64,000 bases of DNA from Symbiodinium natans (lineage: Eukaryota > Sar > Dinophyceae > Suessiales > Symbiodiniaceae), in assembly GCA_905221605.1 (NCBI GenBank), contig CAJNDS010002718.1:184001-248000 (forward strand), given 5' to 3'. Positions 1-12,600 of this stretch are shown one piece after another (position 1 is the first letter of the stretch; the number at the start of each line of letters is the position of its first letter). The notes under the pieces are model-generated. The model did not search any database and was not told where the DNA came from. It was given only the letters and a program-made list of their open reading frames with translations. The position numbers and the translations under genes are program-made.

Positions 1-433
1 GGCTCAGTGTGGTGCAAGGCTCAGCGGGTCAGGGTTAAGGCTTCAGGCTTCAGGTTAGGGGCTGAGGGATTCGGGTCTAGGGTTCAGGGTGCAGAGTCTG
101 AAGATTCGATGTGCTTGTGCTTGCAGTGTGGGGTTGAGGTTAAGACTGCAGCCCCACTGCGTGCGCGCCAAACCCAGGCCCGAAGGGCAAGAAACAAAGC
201 CGTATATTGGATCCTCTACGCCCTTCTACTGATCTCTGAATCTTAAACCCCAAATTCTAAAACCTATACCCTAAACATTCTTAAACCCTATACTTTGAAC
301 CCTAAGCCCGAAACATACCCGAAAACCCCTAACCCAATAGAACCTATAGACCCTGAACCCTCAAAATTCCTCCCTTGCAAAGATCCCCATGTTGATGCTC
401 CAGGATCGTCTGCAAGACCGTTCGCACCAACCC

Positions 434-618
434 TAAACCCTAAACCCTATACCCCAAACCCTAAACCCTAAACCCTAAACCCTCAACCCTATTAAACCCC
501 AAAACCCGAAACCCTTAAGGGGAGCTAAGCCCTAAGCCCTAAGCCCTAAACCCTAAACCCTAAACCCTAAACCCTAAAACCCTAAACCCTAAACCCCAAA
601 CCCTAAACCCTAAACCCT
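434..618. repeat. CCCTAAA array, left of the terminal kinesin exon
   Basis: Mostly perfect CCCTAAA heptamers with CCCTAAG and CCCCAAA variants. Together with the TTTAGGG array at 751 it brackets the exon at 630-744 as an inverted pair. Confidence 0.95.
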
Positions 619-629
619 GAAGAGTCTTA

Positions 630-3600
630 GGAGGTTCCCGGCCTCGCAGCTCTGTGGAGGCCTTGGCCCCCAGGGGCGCCCGAGGCTTCGCTGGCCCGAG
701 CCGCGGGGCCGAGTTGCTCCGGGACATGGGGCTGCTGGGCCGGCCTCTTGGGGGTTTAGGGTTTAGGGTTTAGGGTTTAGGGTTTAGGGTTTAGGGTTTA
801 GGGTTTAGGGTTTAGGGTTTAGGGTTTAGGGTTTAGGGTTTAGGGTTTAGGGTTTAGGGTTTAGGGGCTGAATATTGGGATGTTGCCCCTTATACTAACA
901 GTCCTTAATCGGGAATGTAGTACCCCCTATCATAGTCCTCATCAAGGACGGTTAGTATAAGGGGACATCTTAAGCTGAATTCCCTTAACCTTGTATATAT
1001 AGTAGGATTCTATATCACCAAAAAGGCTACAGGTTACCTACCCAGCCCCTTACTAAGGCCTCCAAGCAGATGACTGGAGTTCAGGGTTTGGGGGCTTGGG
1101 GTTTTGGCAAAAAAACAAACAACAACCCAAATCAAAACCACACCAGCCCCAAAACTTTAGGGTTTAGGGTTTAGGGTTTGGGGTTTGGGGTTTGGGGTTT
1201 AGGGTTTAGGGTTTAGGGTTTAGGGTTTAGGTAGCAAAAGCACTCCCAAACCCCAACAAAGCCCTTAAAGCCCGCCTGGCGCCCCCGCGGCGAGGCTGTC
1301 GCTGCGGCCCGCGAGGCGCATCTCCCGGGCGCTCTCCTCAGCCCGCGAGCGCAGCTCCTCGGTTTCTGCGAAGAACTGTTAGGGTTTTGGGTTTTGGGTT
1401 TAGGGTTTAGGGTTTAGGGTTTAGGGTTTAGGGTTTAGGGTTTAGGGTTTAGGGTTTAGGGTTTAGCGTTTAGGGTTTAGGGTTTTGGGGACTCTTGGGG
1501 GCTTGCAAGGGCTTATACGAGTTTAAAGGGCTTGCAAGGGTTCAAGGGTTTAAGGGTTTATAAGGGTGTAGGGGTTTCAGGCTCAATTCAGGATTTAGGA
1601 GAGGGAGTTAACAAGGGTATTCTAGGGCTGTTGGAGTTTGGGGGCTATGAGAATTTTGGGTTGTTTAGGGGTTTCGGGCCGACCTGCTCCCGTGTGAGCT
1701 CGCGCTGCCTCTCGCGCAGCTGCTCCCCGAGATGTGAGACCTGCTGTGCCACCGGCAACATATTTGGTTCAGGGGTTTAGGGTTCCAGGGTTGTAGGGAT
1801 TTTGGTCTAGGGTTTAGGGTTTCGGATTTCGGGTTTCGGATTTAGGGTCTAGGGTTTTAGGATTTAGGGTTAGGGTCTAGGGTTTAGTGCTTAGGGCACA
1901 TGTTGGAAACGGATTCGGATTCTCGAGTGGCAGCTACGGCCTTTTGCTCAGGTGCTTAATCTCAGTAGAGGAACCCTAACTCAATCTCGAGTGGCTTCAG
2001 GGTTGAGGCTTTCGGGCTTGCCTCAGAAAGCTGAATTGGGACTCGATGGCCTCGGATTCTGCGCAACCAGGATGTTGAGGAAAACTCTGTATAGCTCTAG
2101 GGTCGAGGGACTTCATTTCAGGACCTCGGCATTTAGCCTGTGGTCCACCTCAGACTTTGCGAGTCCAACGAGCCAGGGCTGTCGGTGTTGCTCCGGGTTT
2201 CGGACGTCGGGTCTTGTGGAGCGGCAAGTCGCATTACCATTGCAGAGTTGGGGTTGATAGGGCTTGAGGTCATATGCAGGCAACTCAAGACGCGAACCTG
2301 ACGGAATCTCAAACTGTCCGGGATTCTTACCTTCAACCTGAGATCCGACACCTGAAACGCACCAGAATCCGAAGCACAACCCTCAACCACCAACCCTATG
2401 AACCTTGAACCCTTAAAGACGCAGCAAGGGCTTCAGAAGCTCCAAAGTCGCGCGCCTGTTGCTTGAGCTCAGATTGTGCCTCATGTGGTCTTCGGGACAA
2501 GGCTTGGCTTAGTTTAAGGTTGAGTTGTGTGTGTGTGTGTATGTCTGTTCTAGGGGGGGGAGGGCTTGCGGCTGGGATTGAAATGCAAGCTGCAAGCCAG
2601 ACAGGCACTTCACATGGCACCCCGCGTGGTCATGACTCTAAGACTCTCTGACCTTACAAAATATCTGAGTGGGGCCACAGGGATGAGAGCAAGGAAGGGC
2701 TGCTTCTTAGGGAAGAGAGCGGGGGGGGGGGGTGGGGGTGGGTTTTAGAGACTTCGGGCTTCCGGCTTCAGGGTGCGGGTTTAGGGGGACATGGCTCAGG
2801 ACATGAAGTTCTGAAGGTTTAGGGCCTGGCTGGAGTCGGGTCAGCCTAGGCTTGCTGGTTTGTAAGGGTTTGGGGTTTTTAGGGTTTACAGGGTTTATAT
2901 GGGTTCATGGGGTTCATGGGGTTCATTGCGAAAACAACCCCGACCCACTAAACCTCCGAGGCCGCTGCTTTCTGCGAGTCGGTGAGCTCTCTCTTGACTT
3001 GGTCCAGCCTGAGGCCAGGGTTTTGGGTTTAGGGTTTAGGGTTTAGGGTTTAGGGTTTAGGGTTTAGGGTTTAGGGCACAGAGGACGTGACCAAAAAAAC
3101 CAAGGCTTGTGGAGGAGGGAGCCTTAAACCCTCAAGCCCTATACACCCCCCAAAGTGTCAGAATCCTCTATAGGCTCTTTCGGCCTCTTCAACCCCCTAA
3201 GGCCCTACACATCTTTACAACCCTACACCCTAGTCTACCATTTGCTTAAAGAACCCCCCCAAAAAAAACATACATAATAGTCCCTACATTGCCCTGAGAA
3301 GGAAGAATATCTTTCTTTTTTTTGGGGGGGCGGGGGGTCCGAGGGGGGGGGGTTCTTAAGCAAATAGAAGTAGTTGCTTTCCGCGCAGGTCCATCCTCCC
3401 TCCTCCCCTCGGTGAGCTTCGAGACTCGGGCTGCTGTTGCAGCTGGCGCGCCTGAACATGTTTTGGGGGTTTAGGGTACAGAGCTGAGGGCAGTCTAGGG
3501 TGTAAGTGTAATTAGCCTAAACCCTAAACCCTGAACTCTAAACCCTAAACCCTAAACCCTAAACCCTAAACCCTAAACCCTAAACCCTAAACCCTAAACC

Positions 3601-6600
3601 CTAAACCCTAAACCCTAAACCCTAAACCCTAAACCCTAAACCCTAAACCGAAACCCTAGAGGCCTGGCGTTGTTGAGTTTGGGTGTTGTCTCGGTTGTTT
3701 TTTGTAGAGTGTGTGCGTGTGGGGGGAGAGGGGGTATGGGGATTGCGCAACTTTCAACAGACTGGAGCAATCCATAAAGTACAGGAGTAATAATTATTAC
3801 CGATTGACACGCTGAACTCTGCGACAGACCACAAACCTCAAGCAAATACAACCAGCAACGGCAAAAATGTCTGTTTGTCCCAGGAACCCATAACCTCTGA
3901 GTGCCGCCCTTGTCTTTGCAGCGGCGCGAAGGCAGAGAGCGAGAGAGATAGGAAGAGAGAGAGAGAGAGAGAGACCAGCGCTGTCATCCTAATCCGAGGC
4001 TGACAATGACAAAACAGACATGGCCGGTTGCCTATTTTGGGGGCGGCCCATTATAAACAGGCCCTTACAAAAAGGGCACACTAAACTGCAAGAGCTCCCG
4101 GACATATCCTCGGCCATGACAAAATCTGTGCTCCCATCCCACCAAAGTACAATTCAGCGAATGCAGGAAGCGGACTCTAGAGCTGAGAAAACAACTCAAA
4201 GCCTATAAATCCTGAACTCCATAAACCCGAAATCCTGAGAAAAAAAAACATGAACCCTATAAGCCTTGAACCCTACACCCTCAACCCAAGATTCTAAAAA
4301 CGCTGAGCCCTGAACCCAAGCCATCTCCGGCTAACCTTAGGCAGCATGAACAAGGACTCTGCCTCCTGTTGGCTTCGGATCTGCGCCGCCCGCGCACGAT
4401 CCTCTTGGTCCTGCATGTGTTGTTTAGGGTTTAGGGTTTAGGGTTTAGGGTTTAGGGTTCAGGGTTTAGGGTTTAGGGTTTAGGGTTTAGGGTTTAGGGT
4501 TTAGGGTTTAGGGTTTAGGGTTTAGCTCGCTTAGTCAATGCTGAACCCAACCGTGATAACAGGCATTTGTATCCTTGGAGCCCTCCTAAACCCTAAGCCC
4601 TCTAAACCCTAAACCCTAAAGCCATAAAAACCCTAGATATACCTAAAAACCCTTTAAGACCCCAAGAATCCCAAAAACCCCAAAAAAAACAAACAAAAAC
4701 TCTAACCCCTCTAAACCCTAAAAACCCTGCAAACCCTCTAAACCTAAAAACCCTCTAAATCAAAGCCTCTGAGCCATCTAAACCCTCTACCTCATAAACC
4801 CCAAACCCTCATGAATGCCCTTACTGCAGGCGCCTGCCGCAGTCGTTGGGCCCCAAAGTCCACGGCACGCACCCGGCTAGCAAAGGTCAGGGAGTGGGCC
4901 TCACGGACTCAAAGTGCCTTCGGGCCCATAAGTCCCATCAGGCTCTCAAGGGTTGTTAGGGTTCTTGGGTCGTAGTGTTCGTAGGGGTTCGAAAAACTTT
5001 TAGTGTTCTTGGGGGTTCAAAAAACTTTTTCCGAATTCATGGGATTTGTAGCGTTTAGGTTGCCAAGCAACCTAGAAATAAGAAGGCCCCCCCCCCTTTT
5101 GCATTTCTTTTTTTGGGCAGGGGCGGGGGGGGGGGGGGTTAACGGGAGCTTGTATGGGCTCCTCAACCCGAAACCCCGAAACCCTTTAAAGAGGCGGATG
5201 CTGCTGGGGGAGCCCTTGGCTGAACTTAGCTCTAAGGATTCCCCAGATCCTAAGCGCCTGGGCTTGGGAGGGAGTGGGGTAGGTGGGTGCAGAAGAGGGC
5301 TTCAAAAGCTAGCCTACAAGGTCTCCTGCTTGCTTAACCCCGAATCTGTGAACTCTGAAGTTTGAGGCTCCAGCATTTACGGCTTGGGGCTGAGGGCTTC
5401 CGGGGTGTTTAGGGGTGGTCCGGTGCTTGGGGCACGGCTGTGTCCGTGGCGTCCCGGGCGAAGGGGCTCACGTGAACGAGCAGCAGGACACGGGACATGC
5501 AGAGTGCGTCCTCCAACCTTGACAGTTGGGCTCATGGTGTTAAGGGTTGTGGGTTCAGGCCACAACCACAGAAAAGATATGACTAGGACAAAGGGCTGAG
5601 ATTTCAAAAGCTGATTGCCAAACCACGGGCTTCAACCTGAAACTTTGTAACAATGGGGCGGAGTTCAGCCGGCACTCTGGATTGCCAGGGAGGCCCGCAG
5701 TATTGAACAAACAGACCTATAAGTCTGTTCCCGAAGTGGCCACCCCTCTGATCCTAAAACTGAGCGAACCTTATAAACCCCATACCGTGTGAAGCCTAAA
5801 CACCGAAAGCTCCGGGGACCCGGGCAGCATGGTCAAGCGCGAGTTGCGGTAGGGAACGAAGTTCCTGGCTGCAAGGGAGCTGCCTCCAACGTGAGCTCAG
5901 CAGGCTGTGACAAACATTGTCCAAAATCGAGGTTTACAAAAATAGGGGAGCCCTAAATGTGGTCCCCCAAATAATAACAATATCGGAAACCCCCAAATTA
6001 CAAACCGAACTTTTCGCCGCGAATCAGCAAAACATGGCTGGCAGGCTGCTGCTTTGCCGTGGCCTCGACCACATCCGCCAGGGCCTTGGTTCTCTCTCGT
6101 GGCGTGCAGGGGCTTCGTTTGTCAATATGCTACAAGTACTGCCTTGGGGTGCATTGTAGGGCTGGAAGAGTTTAATTCAGGCTTAGCACTTTGTGCTTCA
6201 CACGTACGGCAAGATCGGGATTTAGGTCTGCTGGTCTTGGGGCTCAGGGTCTTGGGAGTTAAGCCGCAGCGCATGAATGTTAGATGGTTCGTGCTCTTGA
6301 GCTGGCTTTGGGCCTGGGGATTTAAGGATCATATCAGGAGCCCGAAGCCCTGACACTTTGCCCACCCTAAGCACTCAAAACCTCGAGGCTCGAAAGCCCC
6401 AAGTAAACCGATAACACCTGAAACCTGAACCCTGAACCTCAAATCACTCTATAAGCCGCTATGAAACCAAAGTTAAGCACAACACGTAGGAATAACCTGC
6501 GATGATTCCTTGGCGTAACGCCAAGGGCAAGGGCAAGGACCCCACCCCTGAGGCCCCTGCGCTCAAACTTCGGTTGATGGCTTTGGCTTCCGCCAGCAGC

Positions 6601-9600
6601 TTGGCATCCTGCGTGTGTTACAGGACCCTAGGGACCCTGAACCCGAGAAGCCCAACAAATCCTTGCTTATCAAATATGTATAACCCATGAACCTATAAAC
6701 CCCCCCCCCCCCCACCCCACCAAACTACGAAACCAACCGGACCAAACCCCGGCAAAAAAATCCTAAGCCTGCCTCGTCAGCGCCGCTGCGTTGGACGTTC
6801 TCGGAGCCCGCCAGGTCTACGAGCACCAAGCGCCCGCGCCCTGGTTCCACGGCCTCGGTCTAGTTTGGGGTTTGGGGGTTTGGGGGTTTGGGGGTTTGGG
6901 GGTTTGGGGGTTTGGGGCTTTGGGGCTTTGGGGCTTTGGGGCCTTGGGCTTGGGGCCGTTTAGGGTTAAGGGTTTTGGCTGTCAGGGCTCAGGGCATCAA
7001 GATTGACAGGGATTGGGGGTTAGTTCAGGATTGTTGGTGGCGCATGGGCTTGAGGCTGGAGGCGCTGCTCCCTGACCCCAAACCCTACTCTTTTGAGGCT
7101 TGCAGGGTAGCGCGCTGGGGTTGGCCAGCACTTTGGAGGCATTGGGACGCTGGTGCTGATTTAGGGCATACAAGGTTTAGTGCGTAGTGGGAAAGACCAA
7201 ACCTTTCATCGCGCCGCAAGGACCGGAACTAAAGTGGGACCGTAAGCCGGCCAAAAGCCTAAACCTGAACCCTGAACTCTAAACTTATAAGCCCCTATAA
7301 TCCCCAAGCCACACCTTCATGCTCCCTGAGGCTCGTGCTTTCACCGTGAGCACAACGTGGGAGCGCGAAGAGCTGTCATTACCTGAAGGGGCGGGTGTGC
7401 ACTGGCCTGTGACTGTCTAGGGTGGAGCTGAGGGCTCAGGAGATCCGAGCTTAAAACCCCCAAGCTGCGCGCCCTAAACCTCCAAACCCTAAACTCCCTA
7501 GAATCTTCCTTTCCGCCCACACTCACAACTCAAAAAAAAAAAAGAGCTCCACAGCCTTCAGCCTTCAGCCTTTCAGCCCGCGGTCTCGAAACCAGACCCC
7601 TTCAACCCGAAGCAAACCTCCACAAACCTTCGCCGGCTCTCGGAAGCCCCGAATCCTCTATCCAGAAAAACCCTATAACCCCCAGTGCCCTAAAACCCGA
7701 TCACCCTATCCATAGACCGTAAAACGCCCTCATGACCCCGATGAAGAAAATGAACACAAAAGCCCTCAAAGCTCAACCTCTAATCTTGCAATCACCCTAA
7801 ACCCTACACCCTACACCCTAAACCCTAAACCCTAAACCCTAAACCCTAAACCCTAACCCCTAAACCCTAAACCCTAAACCCTAACTCCGGATTCCCTCTG
7901 GGTTCCCTGGCAGAGGGTGCCCTCCGTTGCTCGGTTGGCGAAGCCCCGCGCGAGCAGAGCATCCACATCGGAAGCCCCAGCCAGAGCCTGCGAAGTTTAG
8001 GGTTTAGGGTTTAGGGTTTAGGGTTTAGGGTTTAGGGTAGCAAAGGGCTTGGGAGGCAGGGGGCTTAGGGGTCCTTAGACCCTATTAGATCATAGGCCCT
8101 AGAGGCTTGAAGATGTGTTCGGGTGCTTTAGGGCCTTTGTTTGTGCTAGCCATTGCCGCCTTCAGGGTTGTTTTCGGCTCATCATGCTGAAACAAAGCTG
8201 CTTTAGGCGAAATATCGGCGGAAGGTGGCCGTTGTAATTGGCTAGTGGCTTCCTTGCACACATAGACGCACACTCAACCTTTTGCACCATTTCCTCCATC
8301 TCTGAAAGCCCTAAAAAGCTGCAGGTGACGAAACAAGGGTGCATACAATAGAGAGTGAGACAGCTATGTGATGACAAACTTAAAACGCAAGCTTCAAAAG
8401 TGGGCATGGGTCAGTTCGCCTTAATACCTTGCTGAACATCCCAAAAAAACGCAAACACACGCTGTATTTTGCTACTGCGCTTCATCAATACTGATTGTGT
8501 CTAAGGTTGACCCATGACCCATACCCAAAGGGACTATCTGATGCTCTCCTGGGCACGAACTGTCACCACTTTTAAAGTTTATACTTCTGTAGCTCCTTTG
8601 CGATATCCACTGCTATGTCTGTCTCAGATTTCAGTTGGCCGGAGCTGTTGCGGCAGTCCAATCTGACAACACTTGGCCTAAAGACCATATCAATGTAGCC
8701 CTGGGCCAACTTCTCCTTGTCAAATTTGTGATCTGGACCACCTGGTGGTTTTGGGGGGTAAGTATCTTCCACCTGCAATGGCAGTACTGTCATTGAACTC
8801 TTGTACTCAAGCGCAAACTTCAGTTCCTCGTGTGAGGAATACGAAGACGCTGTCATCTCCCCGTAGTGCTTGGTACAGACAGCAATCATGGTGCCTTGTT
8901 CGCTGCGAAGACGGCCAAGATACTTGGCGGTCAGATCCCCAAAGCTCTTCCCTGCGTCCGCGGCCACCATCAGGATGTCGTACTTGTTGTCCTGAAGGAT
9001 CTTGAAAACCTTTCGGAAGAGCCTTAGTTTGGATCTTTTGGCCTGGTTCCTTAAGGTGCCAAATAGGAAGAACGGGATAGACAGAAAATGACATAGCTGA
9101 CTCGACATTAGCTTGGGGTGGCCTATCCCCTTCTATCTTCCCCGAAAAGATCAAACCATCTTAAAGCATGTCTGGTGTCTGCTCGACTGGACCTCCATCG
9201 AACCTAGCCGAAAACATCGCAACGCGTGTTCCTTCACCAGTTGGAATCGAGGTTGCAGCTGCAGCAGGGCTGGGTTTGGCAGCGACCATCGAAAGCAAGT
9301 TGAGAGCCTCACTGGCCGCCTCTTTAACTTTCCCCTTCCCATGCTTTGCAAGGGGGGCCAGTACTGCGATGCCATCAGCTTTCAAGATCTTCTCTTTGGC
9401 CTCCTTATGGTTGGCCAGATGTCGGAGGGCTCTGGCAGCATGGCATTTGGCGTCATCGCTGCCAGTGACCACCAGAGCCACCAGTGCTTCAGCACCACCG
9501 GCGTGGTGAATGGCAACGCGGTTCTCATCGGATGACGCAGCCCAGGTTCCCAGCTGCTCGGCAGCTTTACGCTGCTCTTCAGAGCTGTCACTCTCCAAAG

Positions 9601-12600
9601 CCTTCACCTGAGCCTGGAACTGCTTGGGGCCTGAGCCAGCCTCAGCTGTCTCAGCCTTATGCAAATTCGGCATAGCTCTCAGAGCATGAGTCCTGCCCCA
9701 CTTCACATCATCATCTTCCCTGCAATCTCGAGCCAAGGCTACCAGGGGCTCCTTTCCACCAGCAGCTACAATGGCCTGGGCCAGCTGCTTATTGCCAGAC
9801 AAGGCATACAAAGCATTGGCCGCCTCCTTCTTGGCCCGATCAGATCCCTCCTTCAGCAGCTTCACCTCTACTCCCCTTAGAACCTCAATAAAAATACAAC
9901 ATGTTTAAGATCCTCTTGGGTTGTTATATAAACAAAAATAGAAAATGATTCCCAAGGGGGATTTTGTCACCAAGGGTGGAACTGCACCTTGCTTTTCCAC
10001 GGCCAGCTGCTTTGCTTCATCGCTCCCCACCAAGAGGCGGAGGCTGCTGGCGGTGTCCGCCTTCTGCGAGTCACTGGCATTGGGGTCCCTCAACACTTGG
10101 ATCAGCTTTTGGGTCTCCTCCAAAATCTGCTGGTGCTGCGACATGGGAAGCTAAGGAGCTGCGGTGTTTAGGTCAACCCCCCTAAACCCTAACCCTAAAC
10201 CCTAAACCCTAAACCCCAAACCCCAAACCCTAAACCCTAAACTCGTTGAGCTGCTAAGCTTAGCCATGGCCATAGGTTGAGTTTCTGTGTGATTCCAAGT
10301 GTTGCCATCAACTGCTGGATGGTCTGAGCTCTGGCCTTGAGCCAAGTTCTGAGGTCCGGTCTGAAGGGCTTGTGATATCACGAGATCACGAGATCACGAG
10401 TAGAACCACGTCCTCAAAGTGGGATCACGTATGGATCTGGCACCAAGAGATACTTCGTGGTCTCACGGAGCCATCTGTGACACTATCCAGGAACCTATCA
10501 GTTCAACGGAACACAGGCATGCTTCTGCACGTGCATCTGAAGCAGAACTGAGGTTTAACTTCAAGTGCGCCTTGAAGATCCTTAGATACGCAGGCAAGTG
10601 ATGATAAGTGGAGGGTTCCTCACTGGACCAGCTTGGTTGCAGGTATCATGGTGAACTGATTCTTCCTCGCACAACATGGAAGGTGTCACTGAACCAGAAG
10701 CTGGATGTTTGAGTAAAGTTTAGAAATAATTGCGGCATGGTCAACCATAATGACTTTGCTACAAAGATCCAGGAGATTTGGTGTGGACAAGGGAAATGTC
10801 CATGGCTCTTGATTCGATTGACCCAAAATTGGGTGAAAGAATGGACTTTGCCTTCGACCACCTTTCGATGGTGCTGACCCTCCAGTCAGCCAGTTTCCAC
10901 CACACAACAACTTGCGGAAACCTAGAGTTCAGGGTTTCAGAAGAACTCAGCGCAAGATGAAGCCGAACTAGACGCCAGCCTCCCCAAGTGTGACCTAAAA
11001 CCGCAAAAGTACTTGCCGGCGAAAGGACTTGCCAGGGCCGAGGCCCGCACAAAATGTCCTACACCCCACCAAAAACTCCACACCCCAAAGCCTCAACCCT
11101 AAACCCTAAACCAAGTATGAAGGCCCCTCGCGCCTCCACGTAGTCCAGCATCATCTTTCCTTGACCGTCCCGTCTGCTGCATGCCAAAGTTGGCTGAGCA
11201 CCGCCCTGCCGGTTGCAGCTGACTCGAAAATTCCTTATAGACTGAGGGTCTTTTGGAGCTATGGCAGGGTGGTGTTGGTCTGCTTGTCGCTTGATCCATC
11301 AAAACGCCCCATGCCGGGCATAAACCCTAAACCCTTTACTGGCACCTTCGCTTGCGGTTCAAGGGGTTTAGGGCGTGGGGTAAGCCCTATATATTCAGTT
11401 GAACACTTAGGGTTTCAATGCTCATGCCGAGAAATTCCGAGACAACCCTCAACAGATCCTGACCCCGAATCAACTCCTCCTCTTAAAGAAACCCCAGCCC
11501 AACCCCGAACCGTAGTAGAGCCCCAAAACCCTCTATTTCAATAGACCCCAAGCACACAAAGCCCGCACCTCAAACGGACCCTGCCTCCGGGGCCCCTACA
11601 CCCAAAACCCCCCCCAACAGCCTCACAGGAAGCCAGCAGATCCCGAATCTGCTCGCAGTAGACCTGCGGCGGGAGGCCCTTTGGGGTGTGGGCCTCTTGT
11701 TTAGGGGCACTGCTTTCCATGGCTGCAGCGCTTTTTCAACCTTCGGCTTGCGGGGGGTGTTGGGGGTTTCGGGGTTTGAGGTTTTCGCCCTCAGGGTTTC
11801 AGAGTTTCAGGGTTTCAGGGTTTAGGGTTTCGGGGGTTCAGGGTTTCAGGGTTTCGGGGTTTCAGGGTTTCGGGGTTTAGGGTTTAGGGTTTCGGGGTGG
11901 GGGGTTAGGGAATTAGAGGGCTTACGGGGTTTTAGAGGTATTTATATGGGGTCTATAGGGATTTATAGGGTTTATGGGGTTGGTTTAGAGGGTTTAGAGG
12001 GTTTAGGGTTTGTGGGGCTTAGGGTTTCGGGTTAGGGTGAGGGTCTTCTGTAGGGTTTTGGCTTCAAGGAAAGGGCTTTAAAGGTTTTAGGGTTTCGAGG
12101 CTTTTAGGGGCTCGGCCTTTGGGGTCGGTGCAGAAGAGGGATTTCCGAAGGCCTTTTTTCAGACGCAAAACTCGGCAAAGCCACCCAAAGCCCCTGAACC
12201 AGAACGGCCCAAAGCCCTAAACCTTGACGCCTAAATTAGCCCCAGAGCTCGATCTTGCCCCCCCCCCCCCCCCCCCGGACCCTGAAACCCTGAAACCCTG
12301 AAACCCCGAAACCCTGAAAACCCCGAAACCCCGAAACCCTGAAAACCTGAAACCCTGAAACCCTGAAACCCTAAACCCTAACCCGAGGCCTCGAGCATCG
12401 AGATGCGGACCTCCCCGCAGTTCTGCCCCTCGATGAGGCGGCGGATGGCGTGGTGTGCGAGTCCAGGTCCTCGGAAAGCGCCCCGTAAAGCGCCGAAAGG
12501 GGGGGGGGGGGGTTTAGGGTTTAGGGTTTAGGGAGGTTCGGGCCCTGAATTCAACTAGCGCATCATGGCTTTCCTTGTCCGGAAGGGCCCTCAGTGCAAC

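Noticed and set aside
434-865. True chromosome end or subtelomere
   Set aside because: Heptamer arrays occur throughout the 64 kb in both orientations and alternate with exons, so they are interstitial.
1952-2257. Plus-strand frames of about 60-130 codons between telomere-like arrays
   Set aside because: Most are out-of-frame readings of arrays or the opposite strand of exons; none shows a domain.
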